Positions 9,819 to 18,402 of a stretch of 58,425 nt of DNA are shown here, one piece after another (position 1 is the first letter of the stretch; each line of letters opens with the position of its first letter). The notes beneath the pieces are model-generated. The model did not search any database. It worked only from the letters and a program-made list of their open reading frames with translations, and was not told where the DNA came from. This DNA comes from an uncultured Chlorobiaceae bacterium. Its GTDB lineage: Bacteria > Bacteroidota > Chlorobiia > Chlorobiales > Chlorobiaceae. A program made the position numbers and the translations under genes. The stretch spans positions 1-58,425 of the forward strand of contig CAITSZ010000029.1 in assembly GCA_903895195.1 (NCBI GenBank), written 5' to 3'.

Positions 9819-10556
9819 TCACATGACCATTCCACCGCTGATGTTGATGACAACACCTGTTATATAGCCTGACTCTTCCCCGGCAAGGAACGATACAACG
9901 TTTGCTACATCATCAGGTTGACCGAAGCGCGCAAGCGGAATAACGTCAAGCATTTTCTGCTTGACCTCTTCAGAAAGTGCATCTGTCATTTTGGATGCTA
10001 TGAACCCTGGAGCGACGGCATTTACTCGGATGTTGCGCGAGGCAAGCTCTTTGGCGATCGATTTGGTAAAAGCGATTACTCCGCCCTTTGATGCAGCATA
10101 GTTTGCCTGTCCGGCATTTCCCATAATGCCGATAACCGATGCGATATTGACGATAGAGCCCGAACGCTGCTTCATCATCGTGCGGCTGACCGCTTTTGTA
10201 CAAGCAAAGGTCCCTTTAAGGTTGACCGTCAGAACGGCATCCCAATCCTCTTCGCTCATTCTCATCAGAAGACCGTCTCGGGTAATGCCCGCATTGTTGA
10301 TAAGAATATCAATCCTTCCTGTTTCAGCCGCAATGTCGGCAAAGACGCTTTGCACGGCCTCTGTGTTGGTGACGTCAAGTTCAAAGCAGAATACTTTCCG
10401 GCCAAGTTTTTTAACGCCCTCGGCGGTTTCAGTAAGCCATTCAGCCTTGATGTCGCAAAGGACAATGTCGGCTCCTTTAGATGCAAGATTAAAAGCTATA
10501 GCCTGGCCTATTCCTCTGGCGGCTCCCGTTACAACGGCAATTTTTCCTTCAAACAT
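9819..10556 (-). CDS. fabG: 3-oxoacyl-ACP reductase
   Basis: NADPH-dependent short-chain dehydrogenase that reduces beta-ketoacyl-ACP. The Rossmann cofactor motif TGAARGIG lies at 10-17 and NNAG at 87-90. The catalytic residues are Ser140, Tyr153 and Lys157 (YAASK). The 245-residue length and the C-terminal [12 protein letters not shown] are typical of FabG. It sits between fabD and acpP, which supports the assignment over other short-chain dehydrogenases. Confidence 0.96.
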   Translation of the reverse strand: MFEGKIAVVTGAARGIGQAIAFNLASKGADIVLCDIKAEWLTETAEGVKKLGRKVFCFELDVTNTEAVQSVFADIAAETGRIDILINNAGITRDGLLMRMSEEDWDAVLTVNLKGTFACTKAVSRTMMKQRSGSIVNIASVIGIMGNAGQANYAASKGGVIAFTKSIAKELASRNIRVNAVAPGFIASKMTDALSEEVKQKMLDVIPLARFGQPDDVANVVSFLAGEESGYITGVVINISGGMVM

Positions 10557-10597
10557 AGTTTCTCTCGGTTGATGTTAATGGCCTCTTGGTAGAACTG

Positions 10598-11506
10598 TCA
10601 AACAAGCGATTGAATATCCGCAGCGTTATCAACGCCCCGTGCGGTAACCGTTTTATCGATTCGTTTAATCAGCCCCTGCAAAACTTTTTGAGGTCCGATT
10701 TCAACAAATTCTGTAATGCCGTTCTGGATCATAGTCTCAATCGATTGTGTCCATAATACAGAACTGGTAAGCTGTAAAATCAGGTTTTTTCTTATGTCAG
10801 CCGCACTGGTTACCGGTTGGGCAATGGCATTCATGCAAACAGGTATGGCAGCAGGCTTTATGTCAATGAGATCCAGTGCTGCTGAAAGCTCATGCTCGGC
10901 TGGTTTCATGAGCGGTGAGTGAAATGCGCCAGACACAACCAGCTCTTTTGCCATGCGGGAACCCTTGGAAGGTGCAAGTTCAACGGCTTTTTTTACAGCG
11001 GCAATGTCACCGGAAAGAACTACCTGTCCGGGAGAGTTGAAATTAGCCGCCTGAATGATTCCTTCCCGGCCGGCTTCAGCAAGCAGGCTATCGAGAGCAT
11101 TATCGGGCATACCGATAATTGCGGCCATGGTTCCGGGGTTTTGTATTCCGGCATTCTGCATGAGATCGCCACGCTTTGCCACAATACGCAAGGCATCATC
11201 AAATCCGATAGCTCCGGCAAAGCAGAGTGCAGTGTACTCTCCGAGGCTGTGTCCGGCAGTCATGGTTATATCTGTGCCGCCGATAAGTGTTGCTACAGCT
11301 ATACTGTGCAGAAATATAGCCGGCTGGGTATATTTCGTCTGACGCAACTCCTCTTCACTGCCTGAAAACATAATATCGGTTATTGAATAACCGAGGAGCT
11401 CATTCGCCCGATCCATCAAGGTGCGGGCAGCGGGGAAAGCTTCAAAAATATCCCTGCCCATGCCGCAATACTGGGATCCCTGTCCCGGAAATACAAATGC
11501 CTTCAT
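10598..11506 (-). CDS. fabD: malonyl-CoA:ACP transacylase
   Basis: Loads malonate from CoA onto ACP. The nucleophile elbow GHSLGE carries Ser87, and the partner histidine is His196 in SGAFHSPLM. The N-terminal [12 protein letters not shown] is the usual oxyanion-loop motif. The length of 302 is standard. It is placed between fabH and fabG in the same orientation, with spacings of tens of bases, so co-transcription is likely. Confidence 0.96.
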   Translation of the reverse strand: MKAFVFPGQGSQYCGMGRDIFEAFPAARTLMDRANELLGYSITDIMFSGSEEELRQTKYTQPAIFLHSIAVATLIGGTDITMTAGHSLGEYTALCFAGAIGFDDALRIVAKRGDLMQNAGIQNPGTMAAIIGMPDNALDSLLAEAGREGIIQAANFNSPGQVVLSGDIAAVKKAVELAPSKGSRMAKELVVSGAFHSPLMKPAEHELSAALDLIDIKPAAIPVCMNAIAQPVTSAADIRKNLILQLTSSVLWTQSIETMIQNGITEFVEIGPQKVLQGLIKRIDKTVTARGVDNAADIQSLV

Positions 11507-11541
11507 GAGTGCAATTGTTCAGATAAATGGGTGAAACGAGA

Positions 11542-12531
11542 TTACTGCCATTTTAAGTAGATGCCGCCCCAGGTATATCCTGCACCGAAACTGACCAGTA
11601 CCAGGTTTGATCCGCTGTGCAGTTTCTGCTCTTCATCAAGTTCTGCAAGGCAGATCGGGATGGTGCCTGCTGTCGTATTGCCATAGCGAGCAACGTTCGA
11701 GACGACCTTTGAGTCATCAAGTCCCATGCGTTCTGCTGTGGCGGTAATGATTCTTTGATTTGCCTGGTGAGGGACAAGGTAGTCTATATCTTCAGCCTTG
11801 AGGTTGTTGCGGTTCATGATTTCAGCAGCTACTTCGGCCATAGAGATAACAGCTGACTTGAACACCTGACGACCATCCTGATAGATGTAGTGCATTCGCT
11901 TATCGATGGTTTCATGTGAAGCCGGATTAAGGCTCCCTCCGCCAGTCATAAGAAGATGATGCTTGCCGTTCTCACCATCTGAATACATGCGCGTATCGAG
12001 AATACCGAATTCCTCACTCTTTGAAGGCTCAAGTATTACACCGCCGGCTCCGTCTCCGAAAAGAATGGCTGTAGAGCGATCGGTATAATCAATAACCGAC
12101 GACATCTTGTCGGCACCGATAACCATGATTTTCTTATGGGCACCGCACTCAATAAATCGTGAAGCTGTATTCAGTGCAAAAATAAAACCGGAGCAGGCGG
12201 CATTAAGGTCAAAAGCCCAGGCTTTCGTAGCGCCGATGATGCTCTGAACAAGACATGCTGTCGATGGAAAGAGCATATCCGGGGTCATGGTTGCAACAAT
12301 AATCAAATCGATTTCATCAGCAGATATCTGCCGTTTTTCCAGAAGCTGCCGGGCAACCTCTCCGCACATATACGATGTTGCTTTTTCCGGATCCTTGAGT
12401 ATCCTGCGCTCGCTGATGCCTGTTCTCGATCGAATCCACTCGTCATTGGTTTCGAGCATGATTTCGAGGTCATGATTACTCAGAATGTTTTCAGGTAAAT
12501 ATTTTGCTGTGGTCGTAATTGCAGCTTTCAT
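11542..12531 (-). CDS. fabH: beta-ketoacyl-ACP synthase III
   Basis: Starts fatty acid synthesis by condensing acetyl-CoA (or another short acyl-CoA) with malonyl-ACP. The Cys-His-Asn triad is visible: Cys113 in NAACSGF, His255 in VPHQANQR and Asn285 in RYGNTTAGT. At 329 residues it has the standard length. It follows plsX and precedes fabD, the usual order of this cluster. The starter-unit preference cannot be read from the sequence. Confidence 0.96.
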   Translation of the reverse strand: MKAAITTTAKYLPENILSNHDLEIMLETNDEWIRSRTGISERRILKDPEKATSYMCGEVARQLLEKRQISADEIDLIIVATMTPDMLFPSTACLVQSIIGATKAWAFDLNAACSGFIFALNTASRFIECGAHKKIMVIGADKMSSVIDYTDRSTAILFGDGAGGVILEPSKSEEFGILDTRMYSDGENGKHHLLMTGGGSLNPASHETIDKRMHYIYQDGRQVFKSAVISMAEVAAEIMNRNNLKAEDIDYLVPHQANQRIITATAERMGLDDSKVVSNVARYGNTTAGTIPICLAELDEEQKLHSGSNLVLVSFGAGYTWGGIYLKWQ

Positions 12532-12629
12532 GCGTTGTTGGCAGTTATTTCATGCAGGATAAAATAGAAAAAATAACCTGCGGCTTTGTGCTGATGACTC
12601 AGCTGCAGAGGGGTGCTGATAGAAAAATC

Positions 12630-13655
12630 CTACTGTTCAGAAAGAACATCCGCGATATGTTCATTCACACGCTTTTCGATCATATGTTCAGCCATATAGA
12701 TCATATTTTTAATAGCCCTTGAAGTTGATCGCCCATGCCCGACAATCGATATGCCGTCAACTCCGAGAAAAGGGACACCACCGAATATTTCGACATCAAA
12801 AGGTTCGAACATTGCCTTGAATATTCCTCCGGTAAGCTTTGCTGTCGACTGGTCCATCTGGCCAGAAGCAAGAAGGTTATCGACTGACTGCTTGAAAAGG
12901 GTTCCAAGAAACTCCGGGATGCTTTCACCGAATTTCAGGATAGTATTGCCCACAAGCCCGTCACAAACTACGATACTTGCCCGCCCTTTTAAGATATCAT
13001 GACCCTCAATGTTTCCTATAAATGAAATCTTCCCCTTGCTGTCGGCCTCTTTAAGCAGTTTGAATGTCTGTTTGAGCATTTCAGATCCCTTGCCATCTTC
13101 CTCTCCGATATTGAGTAGTCCTGTCAGAGGCTTTTCTATTCCAGCACCGTAGCGCTGATAGATGGTCAACATCTCAGCAAACTGGACAAGATTCTCTGGT
13201 TTACAGTCAACATTTGCACCTACATCGACAATATTGGTCAATCCTTCCCCAAGACGCGGGAAATATGCATAAATGGTAGGACGGAGTACACCCGGAATCC
13301 GACCGAGGACAAAAAGCGACGCAGCCATCTGTGCGCCGGTATTGCCGGCACTGACGAAGGCATGAGCCTGTTTTGTCTTGCAGAGTTGCAAGCCTTTTAC
13401 AAGTGATGATTCCTGTTTCGTTTTGACAGCAGTGGCCGGAATATCTTCCATCGTCACCACTTCGGGGGCGTGCAGAAACCTGAGGTTAAGCGCACTGATA
13501 TCTCTTTCTGCGAGCAGTGGTTCAACTTTTTCGGATTGGCCGATAAGTACGATTTCAAACCTGTTATTGCTTTCCTGCAAAGCTTGAATCGTTCCCTCTA
13601 TCACACAGGCAGGAGCATTATCTCCGCCCATGGCGTCAACAACAATGGTCAACAT
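12630..13655 (-). CDS. plsX: phosphate acyltransferase PlsX
   Basis: Makes acyl-phosphate from acyl-ACP for phosphatidic acid synthesis and so links the fatty-acid genes to phospholipids. The opening [10 protein letters not shown] is the family signature. Other PlsX blocks are SAGNTGA (~102-108) and [13 protein letters not shown] (~240-252). The length of 341 is normal. It lies between rpmF and fabH, as in many bacteria. It is a peripheral membrane enzyme in characterised species. Confidence 0.96.
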   Translation of the reverse strand: MLTIVVDAMGGDNAPACVIEGTIQALQESNNRFEIVLIGQSEKVEPLLAERDISALNLRFLHAPEVVTMEDIPATAVKTKQESSLVKGLQLCKTKQAHAFVSAGNTGAQMAASLFVLGRIPGVLRPTIYAYFPRLGEGLTNIVDVGANVDCKPENLVQFAEMLTIYQRYGAGIEKPLTGLLNIGEEDGKGSEMLKQTFKLLKEADSKGKISFIGNIEGHDILKGRASIVVCDGLVGNTILKFGESIPEFLGTLFKQSVDNLLASGQMDQSTAKLTGGIFKAMFEPFDVEIFGGVPFLGVDGISIVGHGRSTSRAIKNMIYMAEHMIEKRVNEHIADVLSEQ

Positions 13656-13683
13656 GATGGGGTTTTTGTCTTGTTAGGGATTA

Positions 13684-13875
13684 TCAGCTCTTTGCTAATT
13701 TATTGACAACACATCTTCCCCTGTAGTGACCGCAATGACGGCATGCACGGTGCGGAAGAGTTGGTTCTCCGCAGTTAGCACAAAGGACTGTGGTCGCCGG
13801 CTTTGTACGGGCAATGAACTGGGCACGTCTTTTATCCCTTCTGGACTTAGACATTTTGGCTTTAGGATTGGCCAT
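13684..13875 (-). CDS. rpmF: 50S ribosomal protein L32
   Basis: Small basic ribosomal protein of 63 residues. The N-terminus [20 protein letters not shown] is typical of L32. Two zinc-ribbon cysteine pairs are visible (CANCG and CRHCG, the second within HRACRHCG), so this is the zinc-binding (C+) form. It sits between the DUF177 gene and plsX, the conserved yceD-rpmF-plsX order. Confidence 0.97.
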   Translation of the reverse strand: MANPKAKMSKSRRDKRRAQFIARTKPATTVLCANCGEPTLPHRACRHCGHYRGRCVVNKLAKS

Positions 13876-13897
13876 GGTACTCTTTATTTATAATCAG

Positions 13898-14425
13898 TTA
13901 ACGATACTTATTTTTCAGCTGTTCAAGTGACTCCTGCCAGGCACTTATCTCCTCAGCATGAGACTCTTCATTTTTCCCATCAATTCCGTATAGCTTGCAA
14001 AGCGGATTATCAGTACAGGTTACCTTCAATGGCAGCGACAGCAACAGGGTTTCACAAACATCTCCAGTCAGATCTATGGCGTCAGCGTTCTTGTCGAGCA
14101 GGCGGTACTCTTCACTCAAATGCTCAGCCTCTTCAACAGGTACACCGAACATATAATAGAGCTTGAGCGATCCCGAAAGAGTTCTTGATATCGGAGCAAG
14201 ACATCTGTCACAGGTAAAATCTGCTACAGTATATGTTTCAATGGTGACGATGACTTCCTCTTCTTTCTTATCAACAACTGCTTTTATCTGTATATCCCGG
14301 GTAAAACCGGCCTCAGCCAACTGCCAGCCTTTAAAATCAGAGGCTTTGCAGGTAAAATCAAATTCATGGATTTCCTGCACAAGATCCGCAATCCGGATCG
14401 CTATTTGCGATTTATCTTTATGCAT
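13898..14425 (-). CDS. DUF177 / YceD family protein
   Basis: A 175-residue protein of the YceD (DUF177) family, which almost always precedes rpmF. The family core is visible in DFTCDRCLAPISRTLSGSLKLYYMFG (about residues 88-113). It has the CxxC pair at this point and a further cysteine pair-like element near VTCTDNPLCKLYG. In other bacteria the family has been linked to 23S rRNA maturation; here that is inference. It is the first gene of the plsX-fab cluster, and its start lies 177 bases from the divergent tRNA-Asn gene. Confidence 0.88.
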   Translation of the reverse strand: MHKDKSQIAIRIADLVQEIHEFDFTCKASDFKGWQLAEAGFTRDIQIKAVVDKKEEEVIVTIETYTVADFTCDRCLAPISRTLSGSLKLYYMFGVPVEEAEHLSEEYRLLDKNADAIDLTGDVCETLLLSLPLKVTCTDNPLCKLYGIDGKNEESHAEEISAWQESLEQLKNKYR

Positions 14426-14537
14426 ATACCTGCCTTTTCAGTAAAAGAACACCAATGTACAAAAATTATTATGGAAAATGAAAATGGATGATGGTACAAC
14501 TTTTAACACAAATCAGACAAAAAAAACCGGCGGGGGT

Positions 14538-14565
14538 TTGTATTTAAAAAAAACGGAATTATATT
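14538..14565 (+). promoter_or_regulatory. putative promoter for tRNA-Asn
   Basis: TTGTAT at 14538-14543 and TATATT at 14560-14565 are separated by 16 bases. Transcription would start near 14573, about 30 bases before the tRNA. Based only on resemblance to sigma-70-type elements. Confidence 0.4.
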
Positions 14566-14602
14566 GATCGCCAATCAGCAGTAAACAATGCTGTTCCGAG
14601 AT

Positions 14603-14677
14603 TCCGCGGTAGCTCAATGGTAGAGCATGCGACTGTTAATCGCAGGGTTGTAGGTTCGAGTCCTTCCCGCGGAGCCA
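14603..14677 (+). tRNA. tRNA-Asn (GUU)
   Basis: A cloverleaf can be folded by eye. The acceptor stem is TCCGCGG (14603-14609) with CCGCGGA (14667-14673). The D arm is GCTC...GAGC and the anticodon stem is TGCGA/TCGCA around CTGTTAA with anticodon GTT. The T arm has loop TTCGAGT, with one mismatch in its stem. Discriminator G and an encoded CCA (14675-14677) follow. The anticodon GUU reads Asn codons. Confidence 0.95.
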
Positions 14678-14680
14678 AAA

Positions 14681-14719
14681 AAGGAAGACCCTTCGAAAGG
14701 AGATCTTCCTTTTTTCTTT
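14681..14719 (+). terminator. rho-independent terminator after tRNA-Asn
   Basis: Stem AAGGAAGA (14681-14688) with TCTTCCTT (14704-14711), followed by a run of T. It lies immediately downstream of the tRNA CCA end. Confidence 0.85.
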
Positions 14720-15035
14720 TCTTACACATCCTCTTTATTTCTTTTTCCTGACTGTAACCGATTAACCTTATTGCTTTATCAGGATATTGGGGCATGCGTA
14801 TCTTACCTCTCCCGTATTCTTATTGAGAAGGATGACTGTTCGACTTCATTATTGCAGGTGCTAATAATCTATTCAGGCGGATAAAAGTGTTTGTACTTGG
14901 CGGAGCTGGTTTTGTTATCACTTAAGGCCTTGGGCAGTTCGCAGGAACAGAAAATGGTTTCGATAGTATTGCAAGCTGTAGCATTTTTTGTATTTTTACT
15001 ACATCAATATTGATTTTATCGACTGAATATTTGTA
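14720..15035 (+). other. noncoding leader/promoter region upstream of the leu leader ORF
   Basis: No convincing gene was found between the tRNA terminator and the leu leader ORF. A possible promoter lies at its end: TTGCAA (14969-14974), 16 bases, then TATTTT (14991-14996). That would place a transcript start about 30 bases before the leader ATG. The rest shows no clear structure. Confidence 0.35.
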
Positions 15036-15128
15036 ATGACCATGCGCATAGCGAACCTGAAGAACCTTCTGCTTACCCAGAGCCTGCTGCTCCGGAGTCT
15101 TTCGGCTCTAAGGGGAGGTGCTTTTTAG
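15036..15128 (+). CDS. putative leucine leader peptide (leuL-like)
   Basis: A 30-codon ORF upstream of leuA, too short for routine gene calling. It encodes nine leucines, including two Leu-Leu-Leu runs (codons 15066-15074 and 15084-15092), plus Leu at 15099 and 15108. The stop TAG is at 15126-15128. It may start at ATG 15036 or at the in-frame ATG 15042; neither has a clear Shine-Dalgarno site. The position before a terminator hairpin and the leucine biosynthesis gene fits a ribosome-stalling leader of the E. coli leuL kind. This is a prediction from arrangement and codon content; translation has not been shown. Confidence 0.75.
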   Translation: MTMRIANLKNLLLTQSLLLRSLSALRGGAF

Positions 15129-15193
15129 TTCGTTGTTATCGACAGAAATGACGTTGTTAAAGCCACCAGCCTCTTAGGGTTGGTGGCTTTTTT
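15076..15193 (+). promoter_or_regulatory. putative leucine attenuator with antiterminator and terminator hairpins
   Basis: Three competing pairings are visible. (1:2) AGAGCC 15079-15084 pairs with GGCTCT 15104-15109 inside the leader ORF. (2:3) GGTGCTTT 15117-15124 pairs with 15159-15167 (AAAGCCACC) with one bulged C, acting as antiterminator. (3:4) AAAGCCACCA 15159-15168 pairs with TGGTGGCTTT 15181-15190, extending inward to about 13 pairs and followed by T to 15193, a standard terminator. A ribosome stalled on the Leu codons would cover segment 1 and free segment 2 to form 2:3. A ribosome reaching the stop at 15126 would cover segment 2 and allow termination before leuA. Confidence 0.78.
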
Positions 15194-15227
15194 CATGTAA
15201 AAGGGAACAAAAGGAGAGTGACCGGCA

Positions 15228-16910
15228 ATGAAAAAGATGAATTATAAAAAATATGCAGCCTATCCTGCGGTTAATCTTACGGGAAGGAGCTGGCCTGACA
15301 ACACTATCACAAAAGCACCGAAATGGTGCAGCGTGGATCTTCGAGACGGCAATCAGGCTCTTCCTGTGCCAATGAGCGTTGAAGAAAAAGTCTCCATGTT
15401 TCAGCTTCTCGTCTCAGTGGGGTTCAAGGAAATCGAGGTCGGCTTTCCATCAGCTTCTGCTACTGAGTATGCATTTGTCCGCAGATTGATCAATGAAAAT
15501 CTGATTCCAGACGATGTTACCATTCAGGTGTTGACCCAGTCTCGTGAACACCTTATCAGAAAAACGTTTGACGCCATCAAGGGAGCGAAGCGGGCGATTG
15601 TGCACCTTTACAATTCGACCTCACAGTTGCAGCGGGATATTGTGTTTCGTAAAGACAAGAAGGAGATCAAAGCGATTGCTGTCGAGGGAACTGCTCTTGT
15701 TCGTCGCCTGAAAGATCAGTCGGGCAATGCAGGCATTCGCTTCGAGTACAGCCCTGAAAGTTTTACCGGTACCGAGCTCGACTATGCCCTTGAAGTCTGT
15801 CACGCAGTCATGGATACATGGGGAGCATCTTCGGATGAAAAAATCGTCCTCAATCTGCCATCAACGGTTGAAATGTCCCGCCCGAATATATACGCCGACC
15901 GGATCGAGTGGTTCTGCCGTCATATCAAAGATCGGGATGCTGTCCTTATAAGTGTTCATGCCCATAATGATCGTGGTACAGCAGTAGCAACTGCTGAATT
16001 AGCTCTTTTGGCCGGGGCAGATCGTATTGAAGGAGCTTTATTTGGAAATGGCGAACGCTGTGGCAACATGGATATCATAGTCATGGCATTGAATCTTTTC
16101 AGTCAGGGTGTTGATCCGGAACTTGATTTTTCCGATCTGCCACGGGTACGCGAGGTTTATCGCCGCTGTACCCGTCTGGATATTCATCCTCGCCATCCTT
16201 ATGCCGGAGAGCTTGTGTATACTGCTTTTTCCGGTTCTCATCAGGACGCGATCAGCAAAGGAATGAAAGCGCATGCCTTGTCCCCTGATGGGTTATGGGC
16301 TGTTCCTTATCTGCCAATCGATCCTCAGGATGTCGGTTGTACCTATGAGGCGATTGTTCGCATCAACAGTCAGTCCGGAAAAGGCGGAATGGCTTATGTG
16401 CTTGAGAAGGATTTCGGGATTCAGATTCCGAAATGGATGCAGCCCGATTTTGCCGAAGCTGTTCAGGCTGTTGCCGACACTACAGGTGAAGAGCTTTCGT
16501 CAGAGCAGATCCATGACCTTTTTCATACTGAGTATGTGAAACTCAAGGAACCTGTTACACTCAAAAAGTGTCATTTCAGCTGGGACGATGAGGATCCTCT
16601 ACGGAGCAATGAAGAGTCGACGACTATCAACTGCATCGTGCAGATGAGGGAGGAGGAATTCAGTTTTGAGGCCAGGGGCAACGGCCCTCTCGATGCGTTT
16701 GTCAAGGGCTTTATCAAGGAGAGTGGCCTTGAATTCAGCGTTGATGAATATGCCGAGCATGCTATCGGGCACAGCGCCAAGGCTCTTGCCATAGCATATA
16801 TCAAGATTGGCAGCGCTGATGGACGGATTGCATTTGGCGCAGGAATCGATTCAAATATCAGTCTTGCGTCCATCAAGGCCACGGTCAGTGCCCTGAACCG
16901 TCTGCCCTGA
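15228..16910 (+). CDS. leuA: 2-isopropylmalate synthase
   Basis: First committed enzyme of leucine synthesis: condenses acetyl-CoA with 2-oxoisovalerate. The 560-residue protein is the longer LeuA type, with start region RSWPDNTITKAPKWCSVDLRDGNQAL. A TIM-barrel domain carries the metal-binding motif HAHNDRGTA (about 244-252), and GNGERCGN follows. The C-terminal ~130 residues look like the LeuA regulatory domain, including ISLASIKATVSALNRL, so leucine feedback inhibition is expected. A strong AAGGAG ribosome site (15211-15216) supports the start; the in-frame ATG at 15237 is possible. It sits behind the putative leucine attenuator, so it may be regulated at both enzyme and transcript level. 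Confidence 0.95.
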   Translation: MKKMNYKKYAAYPAVNLTGRSWPDNTITKAPKWCSVDLRDGNQALPVPMSVEEKVSMFQLLVSVGFKEIEVGFPSASATEYAFVRRLINENLIPDDVTIQVLTQSREHLIRKTFDAIKGAKRAIVHLYNSTSQLQRDIVFRKDKKEIKAIAVEGTALVRRLKDQSGNAGIRFEYSPESFTGTELDYALEVCHAVMDTWGASSDEKIVLNLPSTVEMSRPNIYADRIEWFCRHIKDRDAVLISVHAHNDRGTAVATAELALLAGADRIEGALFGNGERCGNMDIIVMALNLFSQGVDPELDFSDLPRVREVYRRCTRLDIHPRHPYAGELVYTAFSGSHQDAISKGMKAHALSPDGLWAVPYLPIDPQDVGCTYEAIVRINSQSGKGGMAYVLEKDFGIQIPKWMQPDFAEAVQAVADTTGEELSSEQIHDLFHTEYVKLKEPVTLKKCHFSWDDEDPLRSNEESTTINCIVQMREEEFSFEARGNGPLDAFVKGFIKESGLEFSVDEYAEHAIGHSAKALAIAYIKIGSADGRIAFGAGIDSNISLASIKATVSALNRLP

Positions 16911-16929
16911 ATATGGTTGGGGGAGCATG

Positions 16930-16982
16930 ATTGTAACGATCTGTTGCCGGGCTTTTTTTCTGGAGAATGCCCGGGCGGCAGG
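16930..16982. terminator. hairpin between convergent leuA and usp genes
   Basis: An imperfect inverted repeat (CTGTTGCCGGGC at about 16940-16951 with GCCCGGGCGGCAG at about 16970-16982) encloses a loop containing seven T. The convergent position suggests a transcription stop for leuA or for the usp gene. The T-run is in the loop, so this is not a classical terminator. Confidence 0.35.
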
Positions 16983-17447
16983 TCAGTGCTGTATTGACGG
17001 CACAATGATGACCGGGCAGACTGCCCGCCGGATTACCCCCTCTGAGACACTGCCAACGATGAGGTGAAAGAGCGCTCCATGTCTGTGGGATCCCATCATT
17101 ATCCAGTCAGCACCTATTTTTTTACTTTCGTCGATAATAGCCGAAACTTCATCGTTTTGAGCAGCTATTACTGTTGTATCAATGCCGCTCTCCTGCAGTC
17201 TTTTGGCAATCGAAATAAGTTTTGCTGATTCAGGGATATCGAATGGCGAGGGCATGCTTGTTTTCCTGAACACTTCCTCAGGGGGGATCAGTGTTTCTAC
17301 ATCAGGATGTGCGTCAATGATCGGTGAAGCTGGCGGCACTACATGAAGCAGAAAAACTTTCGCCTGAAGGACTTTGGCAAGTTTTTCCGCTTCAGCAATA
17401 ATCTGCTCTGCAAGTTCCGAAAAATCGATGGCGACAAGAAGCTTCAT
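16983..17447 (-). CDS. universal stress protein (UspA family)
   Basis: Single-domain Usp of 154 residues. It opens with KLLVAIDFSELAEQII and ends with CPVIIVP, as in UspA-fold proteins. The nucleotide loop reads MGSHRHGALFHLIVGSVSEGVI. Compared with the ATP-binding consensus G-2x-G-9x-G-S, the second glycine is an Arg, though the final GS is kept. ATP binding is therefore uncertain. It lies downstream of the Pmp3-type gene on the same strand; a strong inverted repeat is in its leader. Cytoplasmic; its precise role cannot be read from sequence. Confidence 0.88.
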   Translation of the reverse strand: MKLLVAIDFSELAEQIIAEAEKLAKVLQAKVFLLHVVPPASPIIDAHPDVETLIPPEEVFRKTSMPSPFDIPESAKLISIAKRLQESGIDTTVIAAQNDEVSAIIDESKKIGADWIMMGSHRHGALFHLIVGSVSEGVIRRAVCPVIIVPSIQH

Positions 17448-17476
17448 GGCGTTGTCTCTCCTTGACGCAGAAGATT

Positions 17477-17511
17477 AAGCAAAACTGCAGAATTTCTTGC
17501 TGCAGTTGCTT
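17477..17511. repeat. inverted repeat in the usp leader
   Basis: ACTGCAG (17484-17490) pairs with CTGCAGT (17500-17506), and the flanking AAGCA/TGCTT extends the stem after a two-base bulge. It lies 30-64 bases upstream of the usp ATG and just downstream of the Pmp3-type gene. It could be a weak terminator, an RNA stem or an operator. No T-run follows on the minus strand. Confidence 0.45.
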
Positions 17512-17566
17512 GATATGAAAAGCTATAACTATAGTTAATAATTACCTCACCTTCAGAACGTAGCGC

Positions 17567-17743
17567 TCAGGCTTTAACTTCGCATTTGCATTGTTCCTGC
17601 GATATCAGGAAAAGCGCAAAAACGACTCCAGGCAGCCATCCAAGCAGAGTAAGAAGTCCGGTCAGCATAATGGTTCCGGCTTCCTTGTTCATAATTGCAG
17701 CAGGTGGAAGAATAACGGCGAGAATCAATCTGCGAATATCCAT
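17567..17743 (-). CDS. Pmp3/YqaE-family small membrane protein
   Basis: A 58-residue hydrophobic protein with two membrane segments (LILAVILPPAAIM and a second segment around GWLPGVVFALFLI). LPP followed by GWLPGVVFAL is the typical pattern of the Pmp3/YqaE (UPF0057) family, associated with salt and membrane stress in other organisms. The ATG at 17743 was chosen over upstream codons because AAGGAG lies just before it and the family starts there. The C-terminus has two cysteines (QCKCEVKA). It precedes the usp gene, so both may belong to a stress response; that is inference. Confidence 0.85.
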   Translation of the reverse strand: MDIRRLILAVILPPAAIMNKEAGTIMLTGLLTLLGWLPGVVFALFLISQEQCKCEVKA

Positions 17744-17943
17744 GGCAATCTCCTTTTTATTAAAATAAGTAAAAGTTACCACTTAAACTGACAACAAGCA
17801 ACGCAAAAACATAAACATGAATTCCATCACTATTTCGTGGTAGTAAAGCTTGCATTATTAAACTAAATTAGTAAATTGAACTCCCTTCAGAAGAATCGTG
17901 AGTGAAAAGTGCTCTTGATTTGTTCAACATAAATTGAAATAAC

Positions 17944-18255
17944 TTGCCTAATAAAGTTCATCCCGAAGTGGTTTTGGATGATGTAGATGAGGTCATTGAA
18001 GAGCCCAATTTTAATAACTACAATACCTCGCCAGAGCCGCCAAGTCCTTACGCTGACCTTGAAAAAAAGTATCGAAAAAACCGTTTTAACAAAGGAAGAA
18101 GCAAAAATCCTTCCGAGTTTTTCAGCGTAAGCGCTACAGCTTCACGTCCTGCATCAAAAAGTGCTGACGGCAACAAGCTGCAGCAAAAAAGAAAACCGAA
18201 AAAAAAGACATCCTCCAAAGTATATCGATCCACTTCCGGCAAACGAAACGCATAA
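17944..18255 (+). CDS. hypothetical low-complexity basic-tail protein
   Basis: A 103-codon ORF that must begin at or near a TTG at 17944, because an in-frame stop lies seven bases upstream and no internal Met exists. No clear ribosome site is seen. The N-terminal third is acidic (VVLDDVDEVIEEP) and the C-terminal half is very rich in Lys, Arg and Ser (QQKRKPKKKTSSK). It looks disordered and possibly nucleic-acid binding. No family is recognised. It stands alone, 150 bases before the RsbRD-N gene on the same strand. It may be a real small protein or a chance ORF. Confidence 0.5.
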   Translation: MPNKVHPEVVLDDVDEVIEEPNFNNYNTSPEPPSPYADLEKKYRKNRFNKGRSKNPSEFFSVSATASRPASKSADGNKLQQKRKPKKKTSSKVYRSTSGKRNA

Positions 18256-18402
18256 GCTGCTCTGCTGAATCAAAACACCACATCTTTTATCCTCAACTTT
18301 TTTCTGAGGTCAGGATTGTGCGTTCAATTTCAGCTATTGAACTCTTCAAAGAAGATTCGTAGCTTACATAAGTTGTAACTTCATCATTACATCGTTTGTA
18401 CT

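Noticed and set aside
14559-14795. 78-residue minus-strand ORF across the tRNA-Asn gene (contains REGLEPTTLRLTVACS)
   Set aside because: This motif is a familiar false translation of the antisense strand of a tRNA gene; the tRNA explains the region.
14720-15227. T-box riboswitch upstream of leuA
   Set aside because: No T-box core or matching antiterminator bulge was found; the leader-peptide model explains the hairpins better.
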